Counted from the first letter of the stretch, positions 1 through 14,838 are shown. The stretch is 64,000 bases of DNA from Diphasiastrum complanatum (GCA_029204225.1 CM055097.1:44941366-45005365), one strand, 5' to 3'. The notes: a model not told the origin generated them from the sequence alone. Program-made: numbers and translations.

Positions 1-669
1 CCAAGTGGCAACTTAGGTTTAGGACCTGCTAAAAAAGGATGTAACTCGTGGGAAGAGAAATCATTCTCTCCCTCTTATCTCATTCATGCTTATACATGGT
101 TTTCTTGGGTTCTACTATCCATTGGTGCACTATACTTGTGATACCTTGTAATTCTATGTGTAGAATGATCAATATTTGCTATTTTTAGGTTCACACGTGT
201 GAAATATAGTAGGGTATTGTTGTTGTATGGACAATAGCTTATATTTATGTTTTGATTCATGTTTGATCAAGTTCTATTAGAGTTTGCATCTCATTTTTTC
301 TGTAGATGCTGATTTTTCTACATTGGCAAGATTGGTGGATTAGGTTGTTTTTGTAACCAAAGATCTTAGTAGGTTTGGATCTGAATTGATTCAAATCTTT
401 CACAATATAGGCAATTTTTCACACAAGAAAATTAGTATAGTTGTCTAGAGATAGGTTGACTACTTGGAATTTGACAAGATCGATCACAAGTGTAATTATG
501 ACAGCAATCACCATAGGCTAATTAGAAAGACACAAAATTCAATAGCCAACTGAATGTATCTCTCTATTGTCATTACTATATACATATTTCTTCATGGCAA
601 GGTTGTCGTTGATGAAACCAAGTCTCGACACCTGTGCCACTATGCAACACATGCATGACCATATCGAAA
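1..669. other. AT-rich non-coding stretch
   Basis: I see no gene here. The only structured element is the 14-bp palindrome TTCACACGTGTGAA at 190-203, which contains a CACGTG core and recurs elsewhere in the window (see findings). Confidence 0.6.
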
Positions 670-945
670 TCATAACAAGGGCATGTGGACATCACTTACT
701 AGACCTACACCATAACAAATATTCGATCTAGTAGTTGTGGGATAGATAAGACTTCCCACTAACGGACAAGACTCAATATTATCAGAGGAATCACTATCAT
801 CATACTTAACAAAGATAGTTTTTAAGGATTTATCATCCAACTTCTTTTTTGTTTCATTAAGTACATGGATGAAGGCTTTGCATCCAAATACTTTCAATCC
901 AAGTATCTTCGATTTGACACTTGTGAAAGCCTCATATGGTGTTAA
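670..945 (-). pseudogene. Copia pol remnant (integrase end joined to RT end)
   Basis: The minus-strand translation starts near 945 with a TPYEAF-like stretch and continues into KVFGCKAF and KKLDDKS. This is the well-known end of the Copia integrase region. After about 40 residues it switches to a SLIYPTTTRSNICYGVG stretch, which belongs to the far end of the Copia reverse transcriptase. About 500 residues of pol between the two blocks are therefore missing, so this is an internally deleted relic. No LTR of its own is visible. It faces the plus-strand Copia remnant at 985-1950 and may derive from a different copy. Confidence 0.6.
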
Positions 946-984
946 TTAGGAATTGCAACTGTAGGGCTTCGATTTGGTAGTAGT

Positions 985-1950
985 ATCATCACCATATATG
1001 TTGATAATAATTTACTTTTCAATAACAATATTTCATTATTGAAAGTTACTAAATGAGTTCGACATGACAAATTTAGGAAAAGCTCATTTTCATCTTGGAA
1101 TACAAATTTTCAAAGACTGAGCCAATAGACAAAACTTTATGAGTCAACAAAGGTATATACAAAACTCTTTGAAGAAGCATAACATGGTAGAATACAAATT
1201 AGACTCTAGTAGATCCAAGTATAAAAATTTCTAAAGAACAATGTCTCAAGAAGAATTGGAGTGCATGGAGAAGTATCCTCATCATTCAATTATTGGCTCA
1301 TTAGCATATGCCATGATAAGTACTAGATCTGACATAGCATATTTAGTTAGTACATTGAGCCCATCCATGTCAAACCTTAGTTTTAAACAATGGAAGGCTC
1401 TTTTACAAGTCCTACGATATTTGCAATTGACAAAAAACTTATGCATTTGTTATGGAGGTAGCTCATTTGTCAACAACCAATTTTTACTTGAAGAATATAC
1501 GAATACATATTGGACCATAGATGTTAACACTTGGAGATCAACTTCATGTTATATGTTTTTATACAACAATGGTCCTATTTCTTGGAATAGTAAAAAGCAA
1601 ATATCTACCACATTATCTTCTATAGAAGTCGAGCACATTGCCGCCACACATCCTGCAAAAGAAACAATTTAGTCACGTCTTTTACTAGATCTTGGTCTTG
1701 CGCCATCATAGTCTACAATGGTGTATTATGATAATATCGCTTTATCACTTATTCCCAGGTTTCATTCCAGGTCCAAAAACATCGAGATAAAGCAGAAGCA
1801 AGGTACTTAGTCAAGAATTCAAACTTATATTTTGCAAAACTCAAATTATGGTAGTGGATACTTTTACAAAGACATTAATAGTTGAAAGTCATATCATGTC
1901 TAACAATTTATTAAATCTAAAGATCAAGGTTTTTCAAGATTCACATTGAA
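985..1950 (+). pseudogene. Copia reverse transcriptase/RNase H remnant
   Basis: The plus strand carries the C-terminal half of Copia pol. It reads MTNLGKAHFHLGIQIF at 1064, then SIIGSLAYAMISTRSDIAY, the RNase H block ISWNSKKQISTTLSSIEVEH, a FHSRSKNIEIK block, and a final DTFTKTL tail near 1855. The order matches RT thumb, RNase H and the ADxxTKxL end of Copia polyproteins. Stops interrupt the frame at about 1118, 1230 and 1672, so it is dead. The longest open part is 1241-1672. The catalytic YVDD block would lie just upstream, where a degenerate VDNN is read near 1002. No LTR could be matched. Confidence 0.8.
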
Positions 1951-5407
<3,457 letters not shown>

Positions 5408-6477
5408 TGAAGAAACGAAATGTTTCTAACTACAAAGCCTTGCTAGCTTTCAACCCTCAACTTGACGAAGATGTTCGCGAACACGAAAGCCAGGAGACAC
5501 AAAGCACGAAAAGTTTCGCGAACATGAAAGTCAAAGGAAACGAAGACGAAGATGTTCGCGAACACGAAAGTCAAAGCAGACGAAGATGAACGGTTTGCAA
5601 ACACGAAAGATTCACAAACAAGTATCTTTTGTGGTCTGGCACGAGAATCTTTTGCGGTCCAGTACGAGAGAAGGCAAACGACCAAAATGAAACCAACGAT
5701 GGAAACGAAACATTCTCCTATCCTCCACGCTCCAAAGAGTACCAGCAAAGATCACACAAGTACCCAGAAGTACAAATATCTGATATGATGGCATGACGTC
5801 AGCAGATACATTTTAGGTCATGGCTAATCTGCCACTCTTGTAATTTCCTAATTAGTTGTAGATGCTTAATCACTCTAATCTTAGATTTACATAGAGCGAC
5901 TATACTTACTAGATGATACTTGAGATATAGATCAACAGAATGCACATATAGTGTAATGTAGTAGTCTGATGCTAGTAAGCAATCAAGACAAAATTATAGA
6001 ATGAATGTCCACCTACGTGCGAAGACAATTCTGTCTAGGATCTGTAGATCCAACTGTCCGCTAGTAAAGCAAGACGATTGCTCGTGAGAGAATCGTGTTT
6101 CTCCCACGCCAACGCACTGCGTGGATTTGCATGCAGTGCTTGAAGAAATCAGAGAAAGACCAATATAGATGATTTTCTTGTTGTGTCTAATCTCGAATGC
6201 AAATGCGTCTGCTGTTTATTCGTGTGTCTAACTTTTCTTGTTCATTTTAATTCTGCACCTTGGTTGAAACTATGTTGAATGCTGTATTAGTTTTATAAAT
6301 GTAGATCAATAGTGCCTGACTACACTCTGGAGGACCGTAGGAGCGATTCAGTAGGCAGTGTCCAGCGATCGCATCTGACCTCCATCTGAGTTGCAAAAGA
6401 GTCGTCGTTGATTCGCCTTCGCGAAAGCTTCTATTTCTCATCAGTGGAATCAGAGCATCTCACCTCGATTCTCTTTA
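5408..6477 (+). repeat. 5' LTR of Copia A
   Basis: This is a 1.07-kb LTR. It matches the block at 9988-10944 in the same orientation, and the inverted copies at 11932-13107 and 33961-34955. U3 holds several TTCGCGAACACGAAAG-type repeats (5490-5625). Near its end it carries TGGAATCAGAGC (6445-6456), a primer-site-like motif inside the LTR, shared by the 3' LTR. The real primer site follows directly after 6477. Confidence 0.85.
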
Positions 6478-6478
6478 G

Positions 6479-6490
6479 TGGTATCAGAGC
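6479..6490 (+). other. Primer binding site of Copia A (tRNA-Met type)
   Basis: TGGTATCAGAGC, complementary to the 3' end of initiator tRNA-Met, lies one base after the 5' LTR end, as is usual for plant Copia elements. Confidence 0.85.
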
Positions 6491-6594
6491 CGATCATCTT
6501 GTCATATTCTAATATAGCCAAGAAGTTAGCAGATCCAGGAGGCCAAGCATTCAAACAAACAACCATCAACAAGGGAACAGACTCCAAGAAGCAA

Positions 6595-7570
6595 TGACTT
6601 CAATCAGCAGCATGTAGAGCAAGATCTGCACAATACTTGATTCTTCAGGATCTACCTTTCTAGCCTGGAAAGTTAAGACATCACTGATACTCAAGGGCAA
6701 AGGACTATTCCCCTAGGTGGATGGCACAGAAGAAATGCCTATGACAACAGGCAAGGAGCTATCGAATGGAGGGAGAAAAATGACAAGGCAGTAGCCTTGC
6801 TATCATCTTCCATTGAAGACAGTCTCACACTTGACCTGGCTACACTCTCCAAAGCTAAGGAGATGTGGGATGTATTACTCACCAGATTTCAGACGAAATC
6901 AAGAAGTCAAATCATGATGCTGGAAGATCAACTAAAGAATCTGCAGTGGGATGGAAAAGACCTCACTTCTTTCGTGAGAAAAATGAAGGATCTGTTTCTA
7001 TCACTACATAACTCTGGAGCAGAGAATGCAGTGTCAGCTGAGAAGTAGCTCACGTACTTGTTGAGAGCCTTACCCAGATCATTCCAGATGACGAGAATCC
7101 TGCTCACGAAAGATCCTACCATGAACCTCAAAAAGGCGATTGTCAAGATTCGAGAGGAAGTCGAGGCTAGAGAACATCTTGATCACAAAGATGGTTCTGA
7201 CTAGGCCCTCTACGACAACAAAGAAAAATCCAAAAAATAATTCAAGCCTAAGAGAGAGCCAAATCAGAGGCAGGATCATGATCAGCAAGCAGAGAGAACC
7301 AGCAAAGGCAACTGGAAGAGCAAAGGGAGGTCGAAACAACAAGGTGCAAACAAGAAAACTTGCGTGAGATGCAGAAGAGACTGACATACAATAGATACAT
7401 GCTGGCTCAATCCCAAGATTGAGCGTATCCATTGCCATAAGAAGGGTCACGCAGCCATGGATTGCCGCTAGAACCCGAGAAACATATAGCACAAAGCAGA
7501 TAGGAGAACAACAATAGTTCATCCTATGTCGAGAATCTCGAGAGCTCGAAGATGGGCGAAGAAAGAACGA
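6595..7570 (+). pseudogene. Copia A gag
   Basis: The reading starts at ATG 6595 (MTSISSM) and runs as a Copia gag. A STFLAWKVKTSLILKGKG block lies near residue 20. The UBN2-type part contains ATLSKAKEMWDVLLTRFQ and LEDQLKNLQWDGKDLTSFV (6840-6985). A CCHC zinc-knuckle region lies at about 7360-7470 (C, RRD, NPKIE, CHKKGHAAMDC). The frame carries many stops: TAG at 6628-6630, TAG at 7046-7048 (the sister copy B has CAA there) and a broken frame after 7100. Several stops look like C-to-T changes of Gln codons. In a live element gag would form the particle. Confidence 0.8.
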
Positions 7571-7589
7571 ACAGAAATTGTTCGACCGT

Positions 7590-9100
7590 TTTTTTTTGTG
7601 AAGACATGTGTGCAGCATCAACATCTGACACACATGAGGTGATCCTAGACTCAGGAGCCACCTCACAGGACGAATAATCTCTGATCTCAAAAGTGCAGAT
7701 CCCTCAAGATTCATAGTTCTTGGAGATGTATCTAGACATCAAGTGAACGATATTGGTTCACTATGGCTCAACACCAATGACAGAGACAGACGACTCGAAG
7801 ATGTTCTATTCATGCCAACTCTGCAGCAAGACTTGCTCTCTGTAGCATGAATACTAGATGCAGGGATGTGTGTGATGTTTTCTAACGAAGCATGCAACGT
7901 GATTGACGCCAGTACCAGCACTCTCGTAGCTCAAGGCAGAAGGAAAGAAAACATATATCATCTGAAGGTACGCCTACTTGCAGATCAGGTATCAGACTCA
8001 TGATGACCAGCCAAACACTCTATGGCATAGGAGACTCTGCCACATAAACTCAATGACACTTTACCAAGCAAACCATCATGGAGCAATAATAGGGGTCAGC
8101 ATCTCGAATGCAACCAGTTCGACCACCTGTGATGCATGTTTGAAGGGCAAGATGTCACGCACACCATTTGTCAAAGACTCCTACAGAACGACTAAGATTC
8201 TGAAGCTAGTGCATTTTGACATCTGTGGACCATTCAACGTGATCTCAGTAGGAGGTTCAAAATATTATATAGCCTTCATTGATGATTATAGCAAATTTGC
8301 CATAGTGTATTTTATTTAGAATAAATCTGAAGCACTTGATAAATTCACAGAATATGTGAACTGAATTGAGAGATATATAGGCAACAAAGTGAAGCAGATC
8401 AGAACAGATCGAGGTGGCGAATACATCTCGAATCGCTTCACTGACTTCTGCAATGATCGTGGCATCATTCATAGAAGAACTGCAACCTGCACACCATAGC
8501 ACAATGGTGTTGCTGAACGAAAGAACATGACCCTAATGGAAGCAGCCAGATGCATGATGGCCTACTCGAAAGCTCCAAGGGCACTGTGGGATGAAGCAGT
8601 AGCTACAGCCGCATACATCTAGAACAGAACAGGCAAGTCTGGTGTCCCTCACACGACACCACATGAGTTATGGTGGGGTAGAAAGCCCAATATGTCTCAC
8701 GTCAAAATCTTTGGCTGTGCAGCTTATGCACATATTCCTGATAAGCTTTGAAAGAAGCTTGATGAGAAAGCCGAGCAGGAATTTTTGGTAGGTTATGACA
8801 ACAATTTGTCATACTATAGAGTCTACATGCTAGACACGAACACTGTGAAAACAGTGAGAGATGTCAGATTCGATGAGAGCAGGACAATGGCCAATGACGA
8901 TCCTGTCAGCTATGAAGTTCTGGAGAGGCAGTACTATGACCTGCCGCCAATGACATAGGGAGTAGAGGATGAACACAAAAACGAAAATTTTTGAGTCGTA
9001 TCCCATTCAAGCGATGAATTTGACGAAGAAAGATTCGAGAGGCAACCTGCGATCGTAGTTCATGTAAATCAAGATGGTTCTGGACCGAGTAGAGCAGACA
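7590..9100 (+). pseudogene. Copia A protease and integrase
   Basis: The protease is marked by VILDSGATS around 7640-7667, with the catalytic D-S-G intact, followed by a stop. The integrase zinc module appears as TLWHRRLCHIN (8017) and CDACLKGKMSRT (8131). The catalytic core shows HFDICGPF (8214), then IRTDRGGEYIS (about 8398) and NGVAERKNMTLMEA (8503), so D, D and E residues are present. FGCAAYAHIP (8711) marks the end of the region. Premature stops at 8320, 8363, 8497, 8622 and 8748 and several frame changes kill it. The stop at 8497 falls where related elements have CAG. Confidence 0.82.
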
Positions 9101-9169
9101 AAGGCAAAGGCATAGTTGTCCCAAGAGGATCTCTCAGAAGGTCGACAAGACCACGAATAGCACCAGCAA

Positions 9170-9987
9170 GATATGTGCCACGCAGCTCATCTTCCACATC
9201 AGAAAAGTTCTGCGGATTTAGTGGCGAACCACAGACTTTTGAGGAAGCGATTGACAATCCAGAAAAGGACAAATGGATCCAAGCCATGAACAAAGAGATG
9301 GAGTCCATGAGGAAGAACAAGGTATGGATGTTGGAGCCATTACCACATAAGCGCAAGACTGTCAAATGCAAATGGGTTTTCAAGCTCAAATACGGACCAG
9401 ATGGAAACATCACGAAATACAAGGCAAGACTAGTAGCGAAAGGTTTCTCTCAGAGATATGGTATTGACTACTCTGAGACCTTTTCTCTTGTCGTCAAACA
9501 TTCATCCCTACATCTATTATTTGCATTTGCAGCAGCTTATGACCTCAGGATCCACATTGTGGATGAGAAGGCAACCTTCTTGCATGGCGAATTAGACGAA
9601 GAGGTCTACATGGATCAACCCCCAAGATATGTCTCGAATTCACTTCCTGGCTATGCATGCAGAATGCACAGAAGTATCTACGGTCTGAAACAATCAGCTT
9701 GACAATGGTACAAGAAGAAAGATCAAGCCTTGGAATCATTAGGATTCAAGCCTCTATTGGCTGATTCTAATGTATATGTCAGAGTTACAGATGGGCAAAT
9801 CATCATAGTGGTTGTATATGTGGATGACACTCTGATACTTTGCAGGAGTGAGCAGCTAATTGCTGAAGTAAAGGCAGACATCTCGAAACATTTTGAGATA
9901 GTGGATCTGGAAGAAGCCAGGTGTTACTTTGGCTTACAAATTGAAAGGGACTATGAGGGAGGTAAGTTATACCTTCACTTCAAGAGA
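9170..9987 (+). pseudogene. Copia A reverse transcriptase (3'-truncated)
   Basis: The RT reads EAIDNPEKDKWIQAMNKEM, then VWMLEPL, KCKWVFKLKYGPDG, YKARLVAKGFSQRYGIDY, FLHGELDEEVYMDQP, YGLKQSA and the catalytic YVDDTLIL (about 9818). One TGA at 9700-9702 replaces the CGA Arg codon kept in copy C. The protein stops matching at GGKLYLHFKRY near 9987, where the frame runs directly into LTR sequence. The end of RT and all of RNase H are deleted. Confidence 0.88.
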
Positions 9988-10944
9988 TACGAAGCACGAA
10001 AAGTTTCGCGAACACGAAAGTCAAAGGAAACGAAGACGAAGATCTTCGCAAACACGAAAGTTAAAGCAGACTAAGACAAACGGATTGCGAACATGAAAGA
10101 TTCACGAATAAGAATTTTTTGTGGTTTGGCACAAGAATCTTTTGCGGTCCAGTACGAGAGAAGGCAAATGACCAAAACGAAACCTTCTCCTACTCTCCAC
10201 GCTCTAAAGAGTACTAGCAAAGATCACACAAGTACGCAGAAGTACAGATATCTGATCTGATGGCATGACGTTGAGAGATACATTTTAGGCCATTGCTAAT
10301 CTGCCACTCTTGTAATTCCTTAATTAGTTGTAGATGCTTAATCACTCTAATCTTAGATTTACATAGAGCGACTATACTTACTAGATGATACTTGACATAT
10401 AGATCAACAGAATGCACATATAGTGTAATTTAGTAGTCTGATGCTAGTAAGCAATCAATATTATAGAATACATGTTCACCTGCGTGCGAAGACAATTCTG
10501 TCTAGAATCTATAGATCCAACTGTCTGCTAGTAAAGCGAGACGATTGCTCGTGAGAGAACCGTGTTTCTCCCACGCCAACACACTGCGTGGATTTGCATG
10601 CAATGCTTGAAGAAATCAGAGAAAGATCAATATAGATGATTTTCTTGTTGTGTCTGATCTCGAATGCAAATGCGTCTGTTGTTTATTCGTGTGTCTAAGT
10701 TTCCTTGTTCATTTTAATTCCGCACCTTTGTTGAAACTATGTTGAATGTTGTATTAATTTTATAAATGTAGATCAGTAGTGCCTGACTACACTCTGGAGG
10801 ACCATAGGAGCGATTCAACAGGCAGTGTTCAACGATCACATCTGAACTCCATCCGAGTCACAAAAGAGTCATCATTGATTCGCCTTCGCGAAAGCTTCTG
10901 TTTCTCATCAGTGGAATCAGAGCATCTCACCTCGATTCTCTTCA
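9988..10944 (+). repeat. 3' LTR of Copia A (5'-truncated)
   Basis: This aligns with the 5' LTR from about position 5495 onward; the first 85 bp or so are missing. It ends with TCTCTTCA at 10944. As in the 5' LTR, TGGAATCAGAGC (10912-10923) lies about 20 bp before the end. It is followed by gcgac and then antisense gag of element B. Confidence 0.85.
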
Positions 10945-11817
10945 GCGACAATCCATGGCTGCATGAACCTTCTTGTGGCAGTGGATACACTGAATTTTTG
11001 GATTGAGCCAGCATGTATGGACTATGTGCCCATCTCGTCTACATGTCACGTAAGTCTTCTTTTCTCTACGTTGCTATTTTGACCTCCCTTTATTCTTTCA
11101 CTTGTCTTTGCTTGTCCCCTCTGCTTGTTGATCACGATCCTGCCTTTGATTTGACTCCCTCTTAGGCTTGAATTGTTTCTTGGTCTTTTCTTTGTTGTCG
11201 TAGAGGGCTTGGTCAGAACCATCCTTGTGATCAAGGTGCTCTCTAGCCTCGACTTCCTCTCAAATCGACAATTGCCTTTTTGTTGGTCATGGTAGGATCG
11301 TTTGCAAGCAGGGTTCTGGTTGTCTGGAAAGATCTAGGTAAGGCTCTCGACAGGTAAGTGAGTTGCTTCTCAGTTGACACTGCATTTTCTGCTCCAGAAT
11401 TGTGTAGTGATAGAAATAGATCCTTCATCTTCCTTACAAAAGAAGTGAGGTCTTTTCCATCCCACTATAGATTTGTCAGCTGATCTTTGAGCATCATTAT
11501 TTGATTTCGTGATTTCGTTTGAAATCTCGTGAGTAGTGTATCCCACATCTCCTTACCTTTGGAGAGTGTAGCCAGGTCAAGTGTGAGACTATCCTCGATG
11601 GATGATGATAGCAAGGCTACTGCCTTGTCATTTTTTTCTCTTCACTCGTGTAGCACTTTGCCTGATGTTGTAGGCATCTCCTTTGTGCCACCCACCCAGG
11701 GGAATAAACCTTCACCCTTTATATCAGCAAGGTCTTAACTTTCCATGCTAGAAAGTTAGATCCTGACGAATTCAGAACTGTACAGATCTTGGATTGTATG
11801 CTGCTGATTGAATCCAT
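10945..11817 (-). pseudogene. Copia B gag, proximal fragment
   Basis: Translation on the minus strand from the ATG at 11817 gives MDSISSIQSKIC, then SNFLAWKVKT, MKDLFLSLHNSGAENA (11428), STEKQLTYLSRALPRS and a basic linker (11234-11050). The zinc knuckle follows, ending KKVHAAMDC near 10950. It is clearly the same gag family as element A but less decayed: the Gln codon CAA in EKQLTY is intact here. The frame breaks at about 11240 and at the element A insertion (10944). Confidence 0.82.
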
Positions 11818-11917
11818 TGCTTCTAAATTCATGTACACTTGTTGATGGGTGATTGTTTGAATGCTTTACCCTCCTGGATCTGATAGCCTTTTGGCTATGT
11901 CAAATTATGACAAGGTT

Positions 11918-11930
11918 GGCTCTGATACCA
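11918..11930 (-). other. Primer binding site of Copia B
   Basis: Reads TGGTATCAGAGCC on the minus strand, one base after the B LTR. The following bases match the post-primer region of element A. Confidence 0.85.
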
Positions 11931-11931
11931 C

Positions 11932-13107
11932 TGATTTTGATAAATACAGATAAATGCACTCAGAAAATACAAAATTCTAGCCAAAACTTTGGTGACAAAC
12001 TGATAGAATCAAATCACGAACAATTTCTGACACTCGAATTATTTCTGTTTGAGTTGGATCAAGCAAAAATTCTAAACGAAAACAAAATGAAACGAAGCGA
12101 AGCGAAACTTAAACAAGCTTTGACAATGATTCATGCTGGAAGCACACAGATCGCCAATCAAAATAAAAAGAAGCAAAAGAATTCGCGACAAGATCAACCA
12201 AGCTCTGTAACGAGACAAAACGAAACAGGACGAAACAAAATGAAACCTAGGTGGCTCTGTAATTGATTTACCCTTGTAGCCAAGTGATCGCGAAGCGAAA
12301 GGATTTGCAAACGAAAGGATTCACGAACGAAATCAGCTCATCAAGAATTCAGATGTGATTGCTGGTCACTACCGGCTGTATCACTCCTACAATCCTTCAG
12401 AGAGTAGTCAGACACTGTTGATCTACGTTAACAAATTAATGCAGCATTCAACAAGATCAAACCAAAGTGCGAAATAGAATGAACAAGCGAATCAGACACA
12501 CGCATAGTAGCAGACAAATTTACATACAAGATCATACAATCATCTAGAATAATAATGTGTACAACAACTATAAAAATTATCTATTGATTTATTTGATTCT
12601 TCAAGCACTGCATGCAGATCCACGCAGTGCGTTGGCGTGAGAGAAATACAGTTATCTCACGAATTTGAGTCTCGCTTACTAGTGGACTTTGGATCTACTG
12701 ATCCTATTACAAAAAATTGTCTCACACGCAGGTGAACGTGTATTCTAAATTTCTGACTTCTTGTCTTGCTTACTAGCATTAGACTTACATTATGCATCAA
12801 ATTAGAAAGTATATAGTTCACGAACAATTTCATGTCGCGTCTTGTAACTTACAGATTAGAAAGATTAAACAACTACAACTAATTTGCGAATTACAAGAGT
12901 GGCAGATTAGCCATGATCTAGAATACTTCTGATGATGTCATGAGATCAGATCAAATATCTGTATCCCATGGTATTTGGCTATTTTTCTTGTTGGCTGTTC
13001 GTGGGGCACGACTGATTTCGTGTCATGTCGTGTTGTGTCATCTTTTGTCAAAGGTTCAAAATTGAAAGCTAGCAAAGCTTTGGCATTAGAAACAAATTGT
13101 TTCTTCA
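11932..13107 (-). repeat. 5' LTR of Copia B
   Basis: About 1.18 kb from TGAAGAAAC (13107 going down) to a terminal TCA at 11934-11932. The first two thirds match the LTRs of A and C. The U5 end is longer and different (about 12340-11940), containing repeated 'ttcgttt'/'cgcttcg' words. Only this LTR of B is present in the window. Confidence 0.85.
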
Positions 13108-13545
13108 ATGCTTTCTTCTCTTATGTCATTTGGTAAATCAATTTGCTTTAGTGAGACTTTTGCAACTCAAAGTTGGAGTGAAGCAATACTAGCTGAGTAT
13201 GATGTCTCTCTTGAGAACATAGTTGATGTTCTTAATGATTTGAAATTGATTATAGATCAATTAGAAAGCAAATGGTTATTTCATCAAATGTATGCTCTTG
13301 AGTCTTGCAAGAGCAAGAGTGATTTGTTCACTCATAGTGTGAAAATTTGTCTTTTTTCATGTATTGAGGCAAATTGTAAACTCTTTATGAGAGTAAGTGA
13401 ATCGTCATCTAAGGACACTTATCTCCATAATGAAGTATCTAGCCTCATTAGTGTGCAAAAAGTAAAAAAAGGACCAAGAGTGGATTCTAATCTGATCCTC
13501 AAGAGGGATTGGTTGTTAGATTACTTGATCAATCAATCTACTTGA
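13108..13545 (+). CDS. Unrecognised ORF abutting the LTR of Copia B
   Basis: A 145-residue open frame starts exactly one base beyond the LTR of B. It has a normal, non-repetitive amino-acid mix with several charged heptad-like stretches (LENIVDVLNDLKLIIDQLESK, roughly residues 34-54), three Cys-containing segments and a C-terminal basic piece. I recognise no family. The ATG lies at the LTR boundary, so the true beginning may have been cut off by insertion of B. It could be the remains of a host exon or of another element. Confidence 0.25.
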   Translation: MLSSLMSFGKSICFSETFATQSWSEAILAEYDVSLENIVDVLNDLKLIIDQLESKWLFHQMYALESCKSKSDLFTHSVKICLFSCIEANCKLFMRVSESSSKDTYLHNEVSSLISVQKVKKGPRVDSNLILKRDWLLDYLINQST

Positions 13546-14489
13546 GATTAAGATCAATCTAGATCAATTCTAGATACAAAATCCTAACAAGAACAATCAT
13601 TAATTGAAGGTAGGTGTACTTTTTGGTTTCACATGTGTGAAACACTGTCTGAGTACGGACTCCAACCTAAAAATCAAGTACACATTGATAGCACCTCAAA
13701 ACAATTAAAACAAATGTAGACAAATGAAGAGAATCACTCAAAATTGCTTCCAAAACCAAGATTGGTGTCTCACATTGATTATGGCCAAATAAGCCTCTAT
13801 ATATACACTTTTGGAGCTCGAGGTACTGATCATGCATCAGATCTCACACGTGTGAGGATGCCTTGTCACCATCATGCAATTTGACACTTGGATCAAAACT
13901 TTCCATTTTGGGCATTTTTGGTCTATTTTCCTACTATATGGAGATCTTCATGGAAATCATCTAGAAGCAAAAACTCGTCTACTTCAGCTATTTCCACACG
14001 TGTGAGTTGTCAATCACAACACCTACAAGAACAAGACATATAGCATCAATAAAAAGTTGCAAAAGGAGCCCACATTGCTAAAACTTCCTTACAAAGCTCC
14101 TCAAAGTCATTCTCAGGACGACTCACAAGTATTCGACAAGCTGACATGCAAATTAGTGTGACAACATGACTAGAGAAATCTAAAAGGCTAGAGGTTCTAT
14201 TTATGTGAAACTTTGATCCTTTACACATGAAATTTTGGAGGAAATTTTCTCTCGCTTGTGGCGTGTGCTTTGTTTCTTGGCAGCGTGCTTTGTTTCATGC
14301 GCACTATTAATATACTTCAAAAAATGAGCCAGCCACACAACTTAGACGGCGGGCAGCCCCAGAAACTAAGAAAGCGAGAAAAAATTCCGGTCATTTTATC
14401 ATTCTCTCTCTAACATTCTCTTACTAAGGCACAATTTCTTATACGGCCCTTTTAGAATCGAAAACTCCTCTAATGTACATGCAATGGAC
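13546..14489. other. Non-coding stretch with CACGTG palindromes
   Basis: No gene is seen. Three palindromes of the TTCACACGTGTGAA type fall within 400 bp: 13628-13641 (ATG core variant), 13843-13856 and 13994-14007 (imperfect). Confidence 0.5.
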
Positions 14490-14838
14490 ATGCATGGGAC
14501 TTCCATTTGGATTCGGTGCATGGGCATGTGGGGTAGGCTCTACGCTCTATATATACCCTCACCCATGTCTATGAGAATCATGGAGAGTCTTGCGGCTAGT
14601 TTGTTGTCAGACTTGCTGTGAGACTGTGAAGCTCTTCTCTTGTAATTTGCCTATCTCCTGGATTGCTCAAAGGTTAGATCGGTATTGGATCTAGGTTTGG
14701 TTGGGACGGTTTCATCTACTGCATTCTCCCTTGGTGTTCTAGGAGCTCTATCTTGGTTGGAGTCTTGGAAGATGTTTTATCGGTATACATCTATAGCATT
14801 GATTCCAAGCGGAATCCGTTAAAAGTCTAGATTCATTT
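14490..14838 (+). repeat. LTR remnant of the E/G family
   Basis: Contains a TATA-like CTCTATATATACC (14548-14560) and GGATCTAGGTTTGGTTGGG (14687-14705). The same blocks occur in the LTRs at 32947-33435 (+) and 56731-57255 (-). The expected primer site at the end is degenerate (tcggtatacatc). Confidence 0.6.

Larger units (their letters stand above)
5408..10944 (+). mobile_element. Copia element A (internally deleted, nested in B)
   Basis: The element has a 5' LTR (5408-6477), a primer site (6479-6490), gag, protease, integrase and reverse transcriptase on the plus strand, then a truncated 3' LTR (about 9988-10944). The LTR start TGAAGAAAC is fixed by comparison with copies B (13107) and C (34955). 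The sequence next to the ends is gcgat (5403-5407) on the left and gcgac (10945-10949) on the right, a 5-bp target duplication with one mismatch. Both flanks are gag of element B. RNase H, the end of RT and the first part of the 3' LTR were lost in one deletion near 9987. Confidence 0.88.

Noticed and set aside
7079-7714. 211-codon minus-strand frame across Copia A gag
   Set aside because: It is antisense to gag and protease of A and carries none of its own motifs.
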